Assembly (NCBI GenBank): GCA_944386805.1
Contig: CALXCO010000020.1
Coordinates: 1 to 41,023 of the forward strand
Direction of reading: 5' to 3'
DNA length: 41,023 nucleotides
Origin: an uncultured Clostridia bacterium
Lineage (GTDB): Bacteria; Bacillota; Clostridia; Oscillospirales; Ruminococcaceae
Numbering within the stretch: the first letter of the stretch is position 1; each line of letters opens with the position of its first letter. The notes below the pieces were generated by a model. That model was not told the origin of the DNA. It saw only the letters and a program-made list of their open reading frames with translations, and searched no databases. The position numbers and the translations under genes are program-made. Shown here in pieces: positions 1-8,848 of the stretch.

Positions 1-221
1 GTCCATTAGGCTGGCACTCTCCAAAACAGGTCCTTTTTTCTTTTCCTTCTGTGTAACACATCATTGACAAACCTACATTATTTGGTTGTTTTTTGCAACT
101 GTGAAAGACGGATTTTGTTTATAGTATGATGTTTGAGAAATAATGGAACAGATAATTCTCGTGCACTTCCGGTGTAATCAATGGTTGGCAAATCAATGCA
201 ATCAGAAACTTGCTTGGATAA

Positions 222-257
222 TAAAAAGAAAGGCGGCTCTCATCATTGAGAACCGCC
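222..257 (-). terminator. Rho-independent terminator of the MATE gene
   Basis: Read on the minus strand, an 11-bp stem (GGCGGTTCTCA paired with TGAGAGCCGCC, one G-T wobble, ATGA loop) at 232-257 is followed by a T-rich tail at 222-231. It lies 36 bases past the MATE stop codon. The plus-strand reading has a C-A mismatch and a weaker stem, so the minus direction is preferred. Confidence 0.8.
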
Positions 258-292
258 TTTTTATGTACATTTGTATGTGGCAGGTGGGGGAG

Positions 293-1681
293 TTACTCCG
301 TCGGAGTGGATGCCTTCTCCCGCTCAAGCTTCTGGAACATCCGGACAACAACGATGACGGCTGTAACAGCAAGAACAACTTCCGCAGTGAATTGCGCGTA
401 GGCAAGTCCGTACAGCGGGAACAGCCAGTTCAAAATGAACAGCGCCGGAATCTCCAACACAATTTTACGCATGATGGCAAAGATAAACGCTTTTTCGCCC
501 TGACCGGTCGCCTGGAAAATACCGACCGCTGTAAAGTCGGTCGACAGGAAGACAATCCCCAGGCACATCCCGTGCAGAAAACGGCTGCCATATGCGACAA
601 TGTCCGGGTTGTCCATGAACAGCGTGACCAGCTGCTCCGAAAAAATAAAGTACCCGACCGATACGATCAGCGCAAAGGACAGGCTGATTCGGATGGTAAA
701 CAGTACCGATTTCCGCATACGGGTGTAGTTCTTGCTCGCATAGGTGTAGCTGTACAGCGGCATGACGCCCTGCGACATCCCCAGTGCGATCTGCATCGGA
801 ATCTGGTTGAGCTTCTGGGCAATGCCCATCGCGGCAACTGCATCAGAACCATATCCGGCTGTAAAGTTGTTGAGGATGGTCATGCCGGTGACGTTGAGCA
901 GGTTCTGAATCGACGCCGGTATGCCGACACGGAAAACTTCAATGGCAATCGCACGGTCAAACCGGAACTTCTTGGGGTTGACGCTGACAAAGGTGTTGCC
1001 GCGTTTGATGTACAGCAGAACAAAAAAGTACAGGCAGGCAATGCAGTTGGAAATAAAGGTCGCAAGTCCTGCTCCCGCAGCACCCATGTTCAGCCCCCAC
1101 GGCAGAACGAAAAACGGGTCCAGTATCATGTTTAAGATACAGCCGCTCATCGTGCCGATGCTTGCGTGCAGTGCCGCGCCTTCCGACCGCACAAGATACG
1201 CCATCACGACGTTGAGAATTGCCGGCGCTGCTCCGAAACTGACCGTCCACATCAAGTACCCGGCGGTCGCGCCGGTGGTTTCCTCTGTCGCACCCAGCAT
1301 CGTTAACATCGGACCGCTGAAAATCGTGTAGCCAATCGAAAAGGCCAGTGAAAAGGCGAGCGCACAGTAAAATCCAAACGCTGAACCCCTCCGTACCATC
1401 TCATAATCTTTTCGCCCAAGCGCACGGCTCATCATGCTCGAACTGCCGACACCAAACAGGTTGTTGACGGCGTTGAAGGCGAGCAGCATCGGCGCTGCCA
1501 GTGTAACGCCGGCATTCTGTATCGGGTCGTTCAGCATCCCGACAAAATAGGTGTCCGCCAGATTGTACAAAACCATGACGAGTGAGCTCAGCACCGTCGG
1601 CACCGCAAGGGTCATGACAGCTTTGGGAATGGGGGTTTGTTCGAATAGCTGAATTTTTTGCTGTTCGGTGGATTGCGGCAT
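293..1681 (-). CDS. MATE family multidrug/Na+ efflux transporter
   Basis: This 462-residue protein is a polytopic membrane transporter of the MATE family (the NorM/DinF/MepA type of clostridia), expected to export cationic drugs or metabolites using a Na+ or H+ gradient. About twelve hydrophobic segments are visible, and the N-terminus has the family-typical pattern in which a short polar stretch with TPIPKAV leads into the first helix (LAVPTVLSSLVMVLYNLADT). Length matches the family (about 450 residues). I chose the ATG at 1681 because AAGGATG lies just upstream on the minus strand and homology-like sequence starts there; upstream in-frame codons run through the promoter. It is monocistronic, with its own promoter (1728-1756) and terminator. 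The substrate cannot be read from sequence. Confidence 0.92.
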   Translation of the reverse strand: MPQSTEQQKIQLFEQTPIPKAVMTLAVPTVLSSLVMVLYNLADTYFVGMLNDPIQNAGVTLAAPMLLAFNAVNNLFGVGSSSMMSRALGRKDYEMVRRGSAFGFYCALAFSLAFSIGYTIFSGPMLTMLGATEETTGATAGYLMWTVSFGAAPAILNVVMAYLVRSEGAALHASIGTMSGCILNMILDPFFVLPWGLNMGAAGAGLATFISNCIACLYFFVLLYIKRGNTFVSVNPKKFRFDRAIAIEVFRVGIPASIQNLLNVTGMTILNNFTAGYGSDAVAAMGIAQKLNQIPMQIALGMSQGVMPLYSYTYASKNYTRMRKSVLFTIRISLSFALIVSVGYFIFSEQLVTLFMDNPDIVAYGSRFLHGMCLGIVFLSTDFTAVGIFQATGQGEKAFIFAIMRKIVLEIPALFILNWLFPLYGLAYAQFTAEVVLAVTAVIVVVRMFQKLEREKASTPTE

Positions 1682-1727
1682 TGTGATACATCCTTTCTCT
1701 CGTGAGGAAAAAATCCATATAATATTT

Positions 1728-1756
1728 ATTATATCACTTCTGTAAATATCCGTCAA
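1728..1756 (-). promoter_or_regulatory. Sigma-A promoter of the MATE gene
   Basis: The minus strand reads TTGACG, a 17-base spacer, then TATAAT. The -10 box lies about 47 bases upstream of the chosen ATG. Both boxes are near consensus. Confidence 0.8.
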
Positions 1757-1812
1757 TTTTCCTGTAAATGTTTTTACATTTGACTTACTTCCCTTTATAA
1801 ATATGTCATAAA

Positions 1813-1855
1813 TAAACGAAAACCGACGGCACTGTAAAAATGCCGCCGGTTTTTG
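1813..1855 (-). terminator. Terminator of the 757-residue surface protein gene
   Basis: On the minus strand a 9-bp stem (CCGGCGGCA with TGCCGTCGG, one G-T) around a TTTTTACAG loop is followed by TTTTCGTTT. It lies 63-105 bases past the stop codon of the gene ending at 1918. The plus strand also has a T run after the stem, so it may act in both directions. Confidence 0.7.
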
Positions 1856-1917
1856 TGAATATGCTTGTTTGAGAGGATAGATATATGAATTGAAAGGAAA
1901 TTTGATGGAAATAAGAT

Positions 1918-4191
1918 TTACCGAATCCACTTGCCGTCACGGTCTACTCGGTAGCCGTCCGGAGTGGTGGTATTGGTCAGCATCTTGCCGTCCTTGCCGA
2001 CATAGTAGTACTCGCCCTTCCACTCAATCCAGCTCGATTTCGCCATCGCGCCGTTGCCGCGGAAGTAGTACCAGTCGCCGTTCGCGTCTTTGCGCCACCA
2101 GGAGTTCGCCATTCCTCCCCAGTCATGGAAGTAGTAGGTCACCCCGTCAATCTCGTTCAGCCCGTTGTCCAGCATCACGCCTTTGGAGTCCATGTAGTAC
2201 CAGACGTTCTTCTGCTTCTGCCATCCGGTCAGCTTTTTGCCGTTATTGTACAGGTACCATCTGCTTCCACGCTTGACCCAGCCGTGCAGCGGTTCGGCGT
2301 CCGGCTCTTCCGGAGTGGACGGCGCCTGGTAGACATAATACTGGCCGCCGCCAAGGTTGAGCAGCATGTATCCTGCCGCAGGTGTCAGTGTCGGATATTC
2401 AGTCGCGTCGCCTGCCAGTACAATCGTGAAAATACGGTTGCCGCCGACGACCGCTCTCAGACCATTCTGCGAAACGGTGATGGTCGCGCCGCTCGGAGCG
2501 TAGTTCAGCGCTTCCTGAAGGGTGTCGTACTTGCCAAACACCACGCCGCCTACTGTTACCGATGCGACAGGCAGCTCCGGTTTTTCTTCGTCCGGCTGTT
2601 CTTCGTCAGGCTGCTCCTCGTCACCGTCGGTATCGCCTTCGCCTTCGTCGTCCGAATCATCTTCACCGGGAACGGGGACAACCTGGCCGGATTCGTCAAT
2701 CTCCAGCCCTGCGTTTTCAGGGTTGACGACTGCGTCCTCTGCGGTCTGGGTGTCCGACAGCTCCAGCTCGACTGCCGCAATTCCCTCGTTGCCTGTATGC
2801 TGGAAGTCGCATCCTTCGCTGAAGGTCAGGGTTGCAGGGGAGTCGTTGGTCTTGGAGTCGATCAGAATGCCGCGCTCGGAGTTCTCGCCGGTCACGATGG
2901 TCAGGCCGCCGCTGACGGTGACGTCTGCGCTCTCAATCGTCAGCGCTGCGCCGCCTGCTGCCGAGGTATGGTCAAGGGTCACATCTTCCAGTACAACGCT
3001 GCCGCCCTGCTCAACATACAGAACGTCCTGGTTCAGGCTGCCTGCCATCAGCTGGACACCTTTCAGGGTCACTTCTGCGCCGCCGGTGATGTTCATCAGG
3101 TTCTGGCCGGCTGCACGGACCGCAGCAGGGAAGCTGCCGGAACTTTCCGATGCAATCAGCTGGAAGCCTGCACCGTCAATGGTCAGGTTCTTGTCGATGG
3201 TAATGGTGTTGTAAACAACCGCGTTGCGGGTCAGGGTGATGGTGTCCTCGGCAGATGCCGCGTTGATTGCGTCCTGAAGGGTCGCATATTCGGTCACGTC
3301 AATCTTCGCCGATGCAAGCAGGTACTGGCCGACCGTCTCGCTGTATACCAGACCGGCAACCTCAGGATTGTTGACCGTAATCTGCGACTGGCTCTCGTCG
3401 CACCAGAGCAGCTCGTTGTTGAAAACATCGGTGAAGGTGATTTCCGCGCTGCTGTCAAAGGTCAGCTTGGTCTCGCCGTAGCGGTCATCAAGGTTCATGC
3501 CGTACCAGGAGTTTACGCCGGTAATCATCGTAAAGCTGCCTTTGATGGTGACGTCAGAATTGTTGATGGTCAGCGGTGCGCCGGTCGCAGCGCTGGCATG
3601 GTTAAGCGCTACATTCTCCAGCGTTACTTCGCCCGCTTTCCAGATGTTCAGGGTGTGTTTGGATGTCTCGTTCGCCGTGATCGTGATGTCCTTCAGTACC
3701 GAACCTGTCGCGCCCGGCATCAGCGTCACAATGCTTTCCTGCTGGGAGTAACCCGCGCTCAGCATATGACCGGCACCATTGATCGTGACTGCCTTTTCAA
3801 TGCTCAGCGGCGCTTCCAGTACAATACTCCCTCCGAGGGTAATCTCACCTTCCGGATTGGCAATTGCTGCACGCAGTTCCTCTTCGGTGGTAATGCCTTC
3901 GGCCGGAATCTCTTCCTCTTCTTCTTCCTCTTCGCCGCTGGAAGTGGAAGTACTGGTGCTCACAGTATCAGAAGAGCTGGTGCTGCCGGTATCGGCAGAT
4001 GTGCTGCTTTCGTCGTCTTCGCTGGAAGAGGTGCTGTCAGCTTCCTCTGTGGATGTGGTACTGCTGTCACTCTGGCTGATCAGGTTGACCGTCCGGGTGT
4101 CGTTCGCACCGGCTGTCACCGCCGAAAAGCTCGATACAATCAGCGCTGACAGCATCAGCGCAGTCATGGCTTTCTTTAAATTGTGATTCAT
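1918..4191 (-). CDS. Secreted beta-helix surface protein with C-terminal choline-binding repeats
   Basis: This is a 757-residue exported protein. Residues 1-29 form a signal peptide (Lys-Lys near the start, hydrophobic core, A-G-A end). A Ser/Thr/Glu/Asp-rich linker follows (about 40-96), ending in eight consecutive Glu. Two similar halves then carry the 'LRAAI..ITL..SIV...L.I...VTINGAGH' pattern of right-handed beta-helix (pectate-lyase-like) repeats. A second acidic, proline-containing spacer (DEEQPDEEQPDEEKPE) lies near residues 500-535. From residue 635 to the end there are aromatic GW...WYY-type choline-binding (cell wall-binding) repeats. I infer non-covalent attachment to choline-bearing wall polymer. 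The ATG has AGGAGG upstream. The C-terminus is nearly the same as that of the gene at 26461. Enzymatic activity, if any, is unknown. Confidence 0.88.
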   Translation of the reverse strand: MNHNLKKAMTALMLSALIVSSFSAVTAGANDTRTVNLISQSDSSTTSTEEADSTSSSEDDESSTSADTGSTSSSDTVSTSTSTSSGEEEEEEEEIPAEGITTEEELRAAIANPEGEITLGGSIVLEAPLSIEKAVTINGAGHMLSAGYSQQESIVTLMPGATGSVLKDITITANETSKHTLNIWKAGEVTLENVALNHASAATGAPLTINNSDVTIKGSFTMITGVNSWYGMNLDDRYGETKLTFDSSAEITFTDVFNNELLWCDESQSQITVNNPEVAGLVYSETVGQYLLASAKIDVTEYATLQDAINAASAEDTITLTRNAVVYNTITIDKNLTIDGAGFQLIASESSGSFPAAVRAAGQNLMNITGGAEVTLKGVQLMAGSLNQDVLYVEQGGSVVLEDVTLDHTSAAGGAALTIESADVTVSGGLTIVTGENSERGILIDSKTNDSPATLTFSEGCDFQHTGNEGIAAVELELSDTQTAEDAVVNPENAGLEIDESGQVVPVPGEDDSDDEGEGDTDGDEEQPDEEQPDEEKPELPVASVTVGGVVFGKYDTLQEALNYAPSGATITVSQNGLRAVVGGNRIFTIVLAGDATEYPTLTPAAGYMLLNLGGGQYYVYQAPSTPEEPDAEPLHGWVKRGSRWYLYNNGKKLTGWQKQKNVWYYMDSKGVMLDNGLNEIDGVTYYFHDWGGMANSWWRKDANGDWYYFRGNGAMAKSSWIEWKGEYYYVGKDGKMLTNTTTPDGYRVDRDGKWIR

Positions 4192-4264
4192 GCTTTATTT
4201 CCTCCTGTTATGTGGTTGGGGGGATTGGAACGGACTCTTTATTCCTACCGTTCCTGTGGGACTT

Positions 4265-4293
4265 AGTTTAACATAACTTCAGGATTTTTTCAA
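4265..4293 (-). promoter_or_regulatory. Promoter of the 757-residue surface protein gene
   Basis: The minus strand reads TTGAAA, 17 bases, TAAACT with an extended TG one base before the -10. The transcript would have a roughly 70-base leader containing a 7-bp stem (GGAACGG with CCGTTCC) just before the ribosome site. It diverges from the promoter of the gene at 4601. Confidence 0.65.
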
Positions 4294-4463
4294 CTGGTAT
4301 TTGTTTCTATATCATTTGGTTTTATTTTCCAGTAAAATATTTATAAATTAATTTTATTCAAGCTCCGATAATAGTCGGAAAAGTGCGGTTTGTTCAGGTA
4401 TTATGCGGTTTTATGGCTTTTAGTTAAATCCTGTCCGCTAGAAAATTACAAAAAATAATTCTG

Positions 4464-4492
4464 TTGACTTTTTCGCCTGAATATGTTATTGT
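4464..4492 (+). promoter_or_regulatory. Promoter of the 918-residue surface protein gene
   Basis: TTGACT, a 17-base spacer, then TATTGT. It lies about 110 bases upstream of the ATG at 4601 and drives a leader with two hairpins. Confidence 0.65.
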
Positions 4493-4510
4493 AGTTAACA
4501 GGAAATACTT

Positions 4511-4576
4511 CCCAAATTGTTTTTTAATTGTTTGGGTCCTCAAATCTCTCCCGGATAGCATGACTGTCTGGGAGAG
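4511..4576 (+). other. Two hairpins in the 5' leader of the 918-residue surface protein gene
   Basis: The first stem is CCCAAA (4511-4516) with TTTGGG (4531-4536). The second is a 10-bp stem at 4546-4555 and 4567-4576 (CTCTCCCGGA with TCTGGGAGAG, one G-U) that ends 11 bases before the GGAGG ribosome site. No T run follows, so it is not a classical terminator. A role in mRNA stability or translation control is possible but unproven. Confidence 0.5.
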
Positions 4577-4600
4577 TTTGAATGTAATGGAGGTTGTTTG

Positions 4601-7357
4601 ATGTATAAAAAAAGATTCCTTGGCGTCCTTCTCGCCTTTATGATCGCTGCTGGCTCCGTTCCCGCTGCCGTTTCTGCTGGTGACGCAGACATGAATCAGC
4701 CTGTAGTTTCGGATACTGTTTCTCAGGAGACTGAGAATACAGTTACTTTTGAAAATGCGCAGACGGTATATTCAGAAGAGGAACTGAGAAATGCTGTTGC
4801 AATCGAAAATAATGTCATTACCCTTGGCAGTGATATTACGTTGAACAATATGCTGACCATTGCTCAGAATGTCACGATTTATGGCGCTGGACATCGGTTG
4901 TCTGCTGCTTTTTCTTCTGCTGCCAATATCGTTGAAATCATCGCGGGTGATAAGGCCGTTACAATTTCTAATGTGGTTTTGGAAAATACCGCAAATGCCA
5001 AACATGCAATCAATGTCTATAAATCTACAAATGTTACCCTTGATGCGATCACTGTCAAAAACCTGACGAATGGCTTGGGCCTGGTAGTCAACGCTTCACA
5101 GGTTAAGGCAACTGGTAACTGGACATTCGAAAATAATGTTGCATGGGGAACCATTAAAAATGCAATCAACGTTGGTTGGGGTAAAACGGTCACAATGGAT
5201 AAATGCGTTTTTGATGCTTCGGAGGCAACTTTCATCGGAGTACAAAGCATTTATACAGGTTCGGAAGATTATACGAACGCTGGAAATACTCTGGAAAAAT
5301 TTGAAATTAAAGCGCCCGCAGGTTACGTTCAGCTTGAGGATTTGAAAACTGCAAATACGATTTCGTATCTTCCTGTAACAACTGCTCTGGCTACTGTAAA
5401 TGGTACATTGTATTACGCTTCTTTTGCTAAAGCTGTGGAAGAAGCTCCCGCTGGCGCAACCGTTACCCTGAATCAGGATGTAACAGTTAATCAGGCAGTG
5501 GAAGTTACAAAGAATCTTACGATTAATGGTAATGGTAAAACTCTGACTGCCAATAAATGCGTCGGTTTGTATATTAAAGATAACCTCGGTTCTTTGAATG
5601 TATCTGACTTGAAAATTCAGGGCGTCCTCGGCGATGGGGAAACAGCTGGTGAGGGCAGCACAGGTTCCTTTATGGGTATCGGTACTTATAACGGATGCTA
5701 TGGTGTAGGCAAACTGGAGCTTTCCAATGTCGTGATTGATGGGTTCTCTTATGGTATGTATTTTGGTCGGAATCCCAGTGGTTCCGGAGCTGTCGGTGAT
5801 GCAGCTGTTAGCGTCTCTGCCAGGAATCTGACTGTTCAGAACTGTTATATCAAGGGTGGGTATTTTGAGAAACTGACCGACTCTACTTTTACTGATTGCA
5901 CATTTAGTAATAACGGTACTGCTCCGGAAAAAGTTCAGAACAGTTTCCAGACTTGGATGTGCGGTTTGGATATCAACCTCAAAAATGGCAGCTATCAGAA
6001 TATCTCCTTTATCGGCTGCACGTTTACTGGCAACGGTTCTAACCGTGGTACTGCTCTCCATATCAAAGCGCGTAATGATGGCAGCTATGGCGCAGATACC
6101 CGCCTAAATGGCGTTACGATTTCCGGCTGTACATTTAGTGGCAACAATGCGACTGATACTGGTGCTTCTGGTGCTGCATTTGGTCCGGTCGTCTTTGGTG
6201 AACCCGGCAAGGGCAATGCTTCTCCGACTGGTGTTTCGATTCAGCAGGGTGTTACCTTTACCAATAATGTCGCAGGTGTCAGCGTCGTAACGTTCGATAA
6301 CGCGGATACTGCAACGCAGATCGTCGCAAATGGTGAGTTCACCCTTCCTGCACCTGTTAAAAACGGCTTTACCTTCAAGGGGTGGAAGAACGGTGAAAAC
6401 ACCTATGATGCAGGTACAAAGGTAACCGTTTCTGCGAACACCACTTTCACCGCGGTCTGGGAAGAAAATACCTCGACAGAAACTCCCGATGTACAGAAAA
6501 CCTATACCGTAACGGTCAATGGTCAGGCTGTCGAATATAAAGCGGGTGAAACCGTCTCGATCTCCGCGCCGATGTACAGCAATGGCCTTGTATTCAGCAG
6601 ATGGGTGGTCGTTTCGGGCAATGTCATCCTCGCCAACGCTTATTCCAACAATACCACCTTCGTTATGCCGGAAGGAAATGTTGAAATTGAGCCGGTTTAT
6701 ACTTATATCTACGTCGAACCGGAACAGCCCGAATATAACCCCGGTCACTCCGGCAGCACCGGCGGTTCTTCCAATAATGGCGGCTCGTCTTCTACTGAAA
6801 CCGTGATGCCTGAAGATGGCTTCGGTACCGATAAAGACGGCAATACCTACTTCTTCGAGGACGGTGAAAAGGTCAAAGGCTGGGTTCAGGACGGCGATAC
6901 CTGGTATTATATGGATTCCCACGACGGCAGCATGACTACCGATGGCTGGGCTGAAGTTGACGGTACCTGGTATAACTTCGCTGAGGATGGTAAAATGAAC
7001 ACCGGCTGGGTGCAGGATGGCGAAACCTGGTACTACCTCAAGGATTGGGGCGGTATGGCGACTGGCTGGCAGCAAGTTGACGGTAAATGGTACTACCTCA
7101 AAGACTCCGGTGCAATGGCGACTGGTTGGGTCAAGACCGGCGACACCTGGTACCTCCTCAAGGATTCCGGCGCAATGGCGACCGGTTGGCAGCAGGTTAA
7201 CGGTAAATGGTACTACCTCAAGGCGTCCGGTGCGATGGCGACCGGCTGGGTTGAGGTCAACGGTAAATGGTATTACCTCAAGGCCGACGGCTCGATGGCT
7301 ACCAATACCACCATCAATGGCTATTATGTCAACGCTGACGGTGAATGGGTCAAATAA
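4601..7357 (+). CDS. Large secreted beta-helix protein with InlB-type repeats and choline-binding repeats
   Basis: This 918-residue protein starts with a signal peptide (about 1-26) and a short acidic linker. A long right-handed beta-helix region (about 40-570) follows, with repeated N-G-x-x-x-T and V-T-I motifs like those of parallel beta-helix adhesins and lyases. Next come a Listeria-Bacteroides repeat (GFTFKGWKNG, TFTAVWEE) near 575-620, a divergent InlB B-repeat-like segment (FSRWVVVSGN, TTFVMPEGNVEI) near 630-690, a Gly/Ser/Asn linker, and about eight choline-binding repeats (GW...WYYLK..G) from about 740 to the end. The last repeats are also direct repeats of about 60 bp in DNA (7010-7310). 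I chose the ATG at 4601 because GGAGG precedes it by seven bases; the TTG just before is less likely. It probably is a wall-bound adhesin or glycan-binding protein. Confidence 0.88.
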   Translation: MYKKRFLGVLLAFMIAAGSVPAAVSAGDADMNQPVVSDTVSQETENTVTFENAQTVYSEEELRNAVAIENNVITLGSDITLNNMLTIAQNVTIYGAGHRLSAAFSSAANIVEIIAGDKAVTISNVVLENTANAKHAINVYKSTNVTLDAITVKNLTNGLGLVVNASQVKATGNWTFENNVAWGTIKNAINVGWGKTVTMDKCVFDASEATFIGVQSIYTGSEDYTNAGNTLEKFEIKAPAGYVQLEDLKTANTISYLPVTTALATVNGTLYYASFAKAVEEAPAGATVTLNQDVTVNQAVEVTKNLTINGNGKTLTANKCVGLYIKDNLGSLNVSDLKIQGVLGDGETAGEGSTGSFMGIGTYNGCYGVGKLELSNVVIDGFSYGMYFGRNPSGSGAVGDAAVSVSARNLTVQNCYIKGGYFEKLTDSTFTDCTFSNNGTAPEKVQNSFQTWMCGLDINLKNGSYQNISFIGCTFTGNGSNRGTALHIKARNDGSYGADTRLNGVTISGCTFSGNNATDTGASGAAFGPVVFGEPGKGNASPTGVSIQQGVTFTNNVAGVSVVTFDNADTATQIVANGEFTLPAPVKNGFTFKGWKNGENTYDAGTKVTVSANTTFTAVWEENTSTETPDVQKTYTVTVNGQAVEYKAGETVSISAPMYSNGLVFSRWVVVSGNVILANAYSNNTTFVMPEGNVEIEPVYTYIYVEPEQPEYNPGHSGSTGGSSNNGGSSSTETVMPEDGFGTDKDGNTYFFEDGEKVKGWVQDGDTWYYMDSHDGSMTTDGWAEVDGTWYNFAEDGKMNTGWVQDGETWYYLKDWGGMATGWQQVDGKWYYLKDSGAMATGWVKTGDTWYLLKDSGAMATGWQQVNGKWYYLKASGAMATGWVEVNGKWYYLKADGSMATNTTINGYYVNADGEWVK

Positions 7358-7377
7358 TCAATAATGACATGACAAAA

Positions 7378-7406
7378 GGCGGTTCCTCTATCGGAGCCGC
7401 CTTTGT
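7378..7406 (+). terminator. Terminator of the 918-residue surface protein gene
   Basis: A 9-bp stem (GGCGGTTCC with GGAGCCGCC, one wobble) and a six-base loop are followed by TTTGTTGT, 20 bases past the stop codon. Confidence 0.8.
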
Positions 7407-7481
7407 TGTATCTGTTTTTGGAAATGGGGGTGAGGAAAAGGTGAGCGGGTTGTGATTCAGCATTTAAATTGAAAAACATGC

Positions 7482-7506
7482 AAAAAAGCCTCCCTTTTGA
7501 GGGAGG
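7482..7506 (-). terminator. Minus-strand terminator closing the copy A repeat region
   Basis: The minus strand reads CCTCCC, TCAAAA, GGGAGG, then CTTTTTTG: a clean Rho-independent terminator. It would end a transcript that starts at the prophage repressor and runs leftward through element copy A and the 115-bp repeats. The hairpin plus the following GTGTCGC...GTGACGGAG resembles a small hairpin repeat that I associate with clostridial genomes (from memory). Confidence 0.7.
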
Positions 7507-7604
7507 TGTCGCAGTCTATGCAGTGACGGAGATAGTTTTGGCTTTGAATCAATATCGGCAAACTGGGAGCACCAAAAATGTACAAACGCTCGTACAACCT
7601 GCCC

Positions 7605-7949
7605 GGCGCGTTGGCTATGGCTGTTATTTCGGCAATCGAGCAAGTCGGCACGCGAGCGACCATCGCGAATAAGGGAGCACAGGTACTGTATCATTGCACG
7701 ATTTTGGTGCAACCTAACTGGCGCGTTCGCTCAGGCTGTTATTATCACAATCGAGCGAGTCGGCACGCGAGCGACCATCGCGAATAAGGGAGCACAGGTA
7801 CTGTATCATTGCACGATTTTGGTGCAACCTAACTGGCGCGTTCGCTCAGGCTGTTATTATCACAATCGAGCGAGTCGGCACGCGAGCGACCATCGCGAAT
7901 AAGGGAGCGCAGGCTCTGCGCCGCTGCCACACGACTGTCCACCGGACAG
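7605..7949. repeat. Three tandem 115-bp units (module X)
   Basis: GGCGCGTT recurs at 7605, 7720 and 7835, giving an exact period of 115 bp. Units two and three are almost identical. Unit one has diverged in its first half, and unit three changes at its 3' end into the GCGCAGGCTCTGCGCC palindrome. Single copies of the same module occur beside element copy B (reverse, about 24104-24215) and copy E (forward, about 35825-35920), so X is a detachable part of the dispersed element. The small reading frames here are shared repeat sequence, not genes. Confidence 0.85.
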
Positions 7950-8384
7950 TCGGTGGGGGAGAACAGTCAAAAATTCGTTAGCGCCGTGCCGGCCCACGTA
8001 GTCCCAACTGACTGTGTAAGTCGATAGTGCTGCCCTCGCTCAGGTATGGGAAGCGGGCATCGAACCCGCTTCCCATATTGAGCACCCCTTAATAGGGTTC
8101 TCAAACTCTCCTGATTTAATTATGGGAAAAGAGATTTCGCCTTCTGCGGAAGGCGACCAGGGCGCCGCCCTGGACCTGCAAGCCTTGAAAGGCTTGACCT
8201 AACTTTTTTGATATGACCGTACCCACCTTGTGCGTAACCAAACCCCGACGCTCTGCGCGTCGGTCAAACCACTGAGTAGCATACGAATACAATCTTTATC
8301 GTAACGAGCGGGGAAGCGACGTTCGTTTGCCATCATTAGGAGCGTGGTACCACATCGGCATCAAGGGAGCGCAGGCTCTGCGCC
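7923..8384 (-). repeat. Structured dispersed element, copy A
   Basis: This is a member of a five-copy family. On the minus strand its marks in order are: the GCGCAG palindrome at 8371-8384, a CGACG/CGTCG stem near 8246-8262, CAAGCCTTTCAAGGCTTG (8172-8195 area), CCAGGGCGCCGCCCTGG, GAGAACCCTATTAAGGGGTGCTC, the T-loop hairpin (13-bp perfect stem, loop TTCGATG, 8045-8077), TACGTGGG with a GCCG/CGGC stem, and the terminal hairpin CGACTGTCC-GGT-GGACAGTCG (7932-7952). It begins three bases after the repressor stop codon in the same direction. A 22-bp direct repeat (GGGAGCGCAGGCTCTGCGCC plus two A) brackets it at 7901 and 8363. Confidence 0.8.
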
Positions 8385-8386
8385 AC

Positions 8387-8758
8387 TTAGTTGCGCGTGT
8401 TCTTCTCCGACTGCGCGGCTATGAATAAGACAAAATCTCGTACCTTCTCAAGCGATTGCGGCGGCAACTCGTTCAGCGTCTGCATGATCTCACGTCGGAG
8501 CCCGACTGACTCTTTGTCCGGCTCCAGCCCGACAAGATAATCGACGCTCGTTCCAAGATATACTGCGATCTTATACAACCGGTCAGCTGATGGACTTTGT
8601 TTGCCCTGCTTCCACTGGCTGTACAGCCCGCTCGAAAATCCCAGTTCCCGCGACATCTTCGACGCCGTCTTCTTCTGCTCCCGCAGCACCTGGTCGATCC
8701 GGCTGATCATCTCTAACAGGTTCAGCGACGCTGGCGTCGGGTTCGAATTCTGATTCAT
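8387..8758 (-). CDS. XRE/Cro-CI family repressor of the prophage
   Basis: This 123-residue DNA-binding protein has a helix-turn-helix of the Xre/CI type at about residues 15-75 (ASKMSRELGFSSGLYSQWKQ, then PSADRLYKIAVYLGTSVDYL) and a short C-terminal helical region probably for dimerisation. AAAGGAG precedes the ATG. It faces away from the structural genes, as a lysogeny repressor does, and is the only regulator seen in the prophage. The divergent promoter at 8849-8877 and the inverted repeat at 8815-8830 are its likely targets. It lacks a visible LexA/CI-type protease domain, so induction would need another route. Its own promoter may be the one at 9266-9294. Confidence 0.88.
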   Translation of the reverse strand: MNQNSNPTPASLNLLEMISRIDQVLREQKKTASKMSRELGFSSGLYSQWKQGKQSPSADRLYKIAVYLGTSVDYLVGLEPDKESVGLRREIMQTLNELPPQSLEKVRDFVLFIAAQSEKNTRN

Positions 8759-8814
8759 ACAAACGCTCCTTTCTTCTCAAAATTGAATAACGCCCGGTTC
8801 CATTTTGCATGGAA

Positions 8815-8830
8815 TCGAAAAAATATTCGA
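8815..8830. promoter_or_regulatory. Candidate operator, inverted repeat TCGAA-N6-TTCGA
   Basis: A perfect 5-bp inverted repeat with an AT-rich six-base centre lies between the repressor start and the rightward promoter, where an operator is expected. Whether the repressor binds it is inference. Confidence 0.45.
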
Positions 8831-8848
8831 CTTTTTGTTGCAAAGGGG

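Noticed and set aside
2125-4149. 674-residue plus-strand frame opposite the 757-residue surface protein, and similar long antisense frames (143-1135, 29215-30390, 33190-34629, 35988-37118, 37591-39501)
   Set aside because: These are antisense shadows of well-supported genes. They lack ribosome sites and domain character and are rich in His, Arg, Gln and Asn as expected from reversed codons.
7578-7787. Frames of 67-82 residues across the 115-bp repeats
   Set aside because: They simply read the tandem repeat and module X; no start signals, and the same DNA elsewhere is not open.
8045-8077. Possible tRNA gene because of the T-arm-like hairpin in copies A-E
   Set aside because: The stem is 13-15 bp rather than 5, there is no acceptor, D-arm or anticodon arm in the right places, and no CCA end.
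7482-8384. CRISPR array because of regular repeats
   Set aside because: The 115-bp units abut without spacers and no cas genes are near.
7901-8384. Prophage attachment sites formed by the 22-bp direct repeat
   Set aside because: Both copies lie on the left side of the prophage around element copy A; no matching copy lies past the endolysin.
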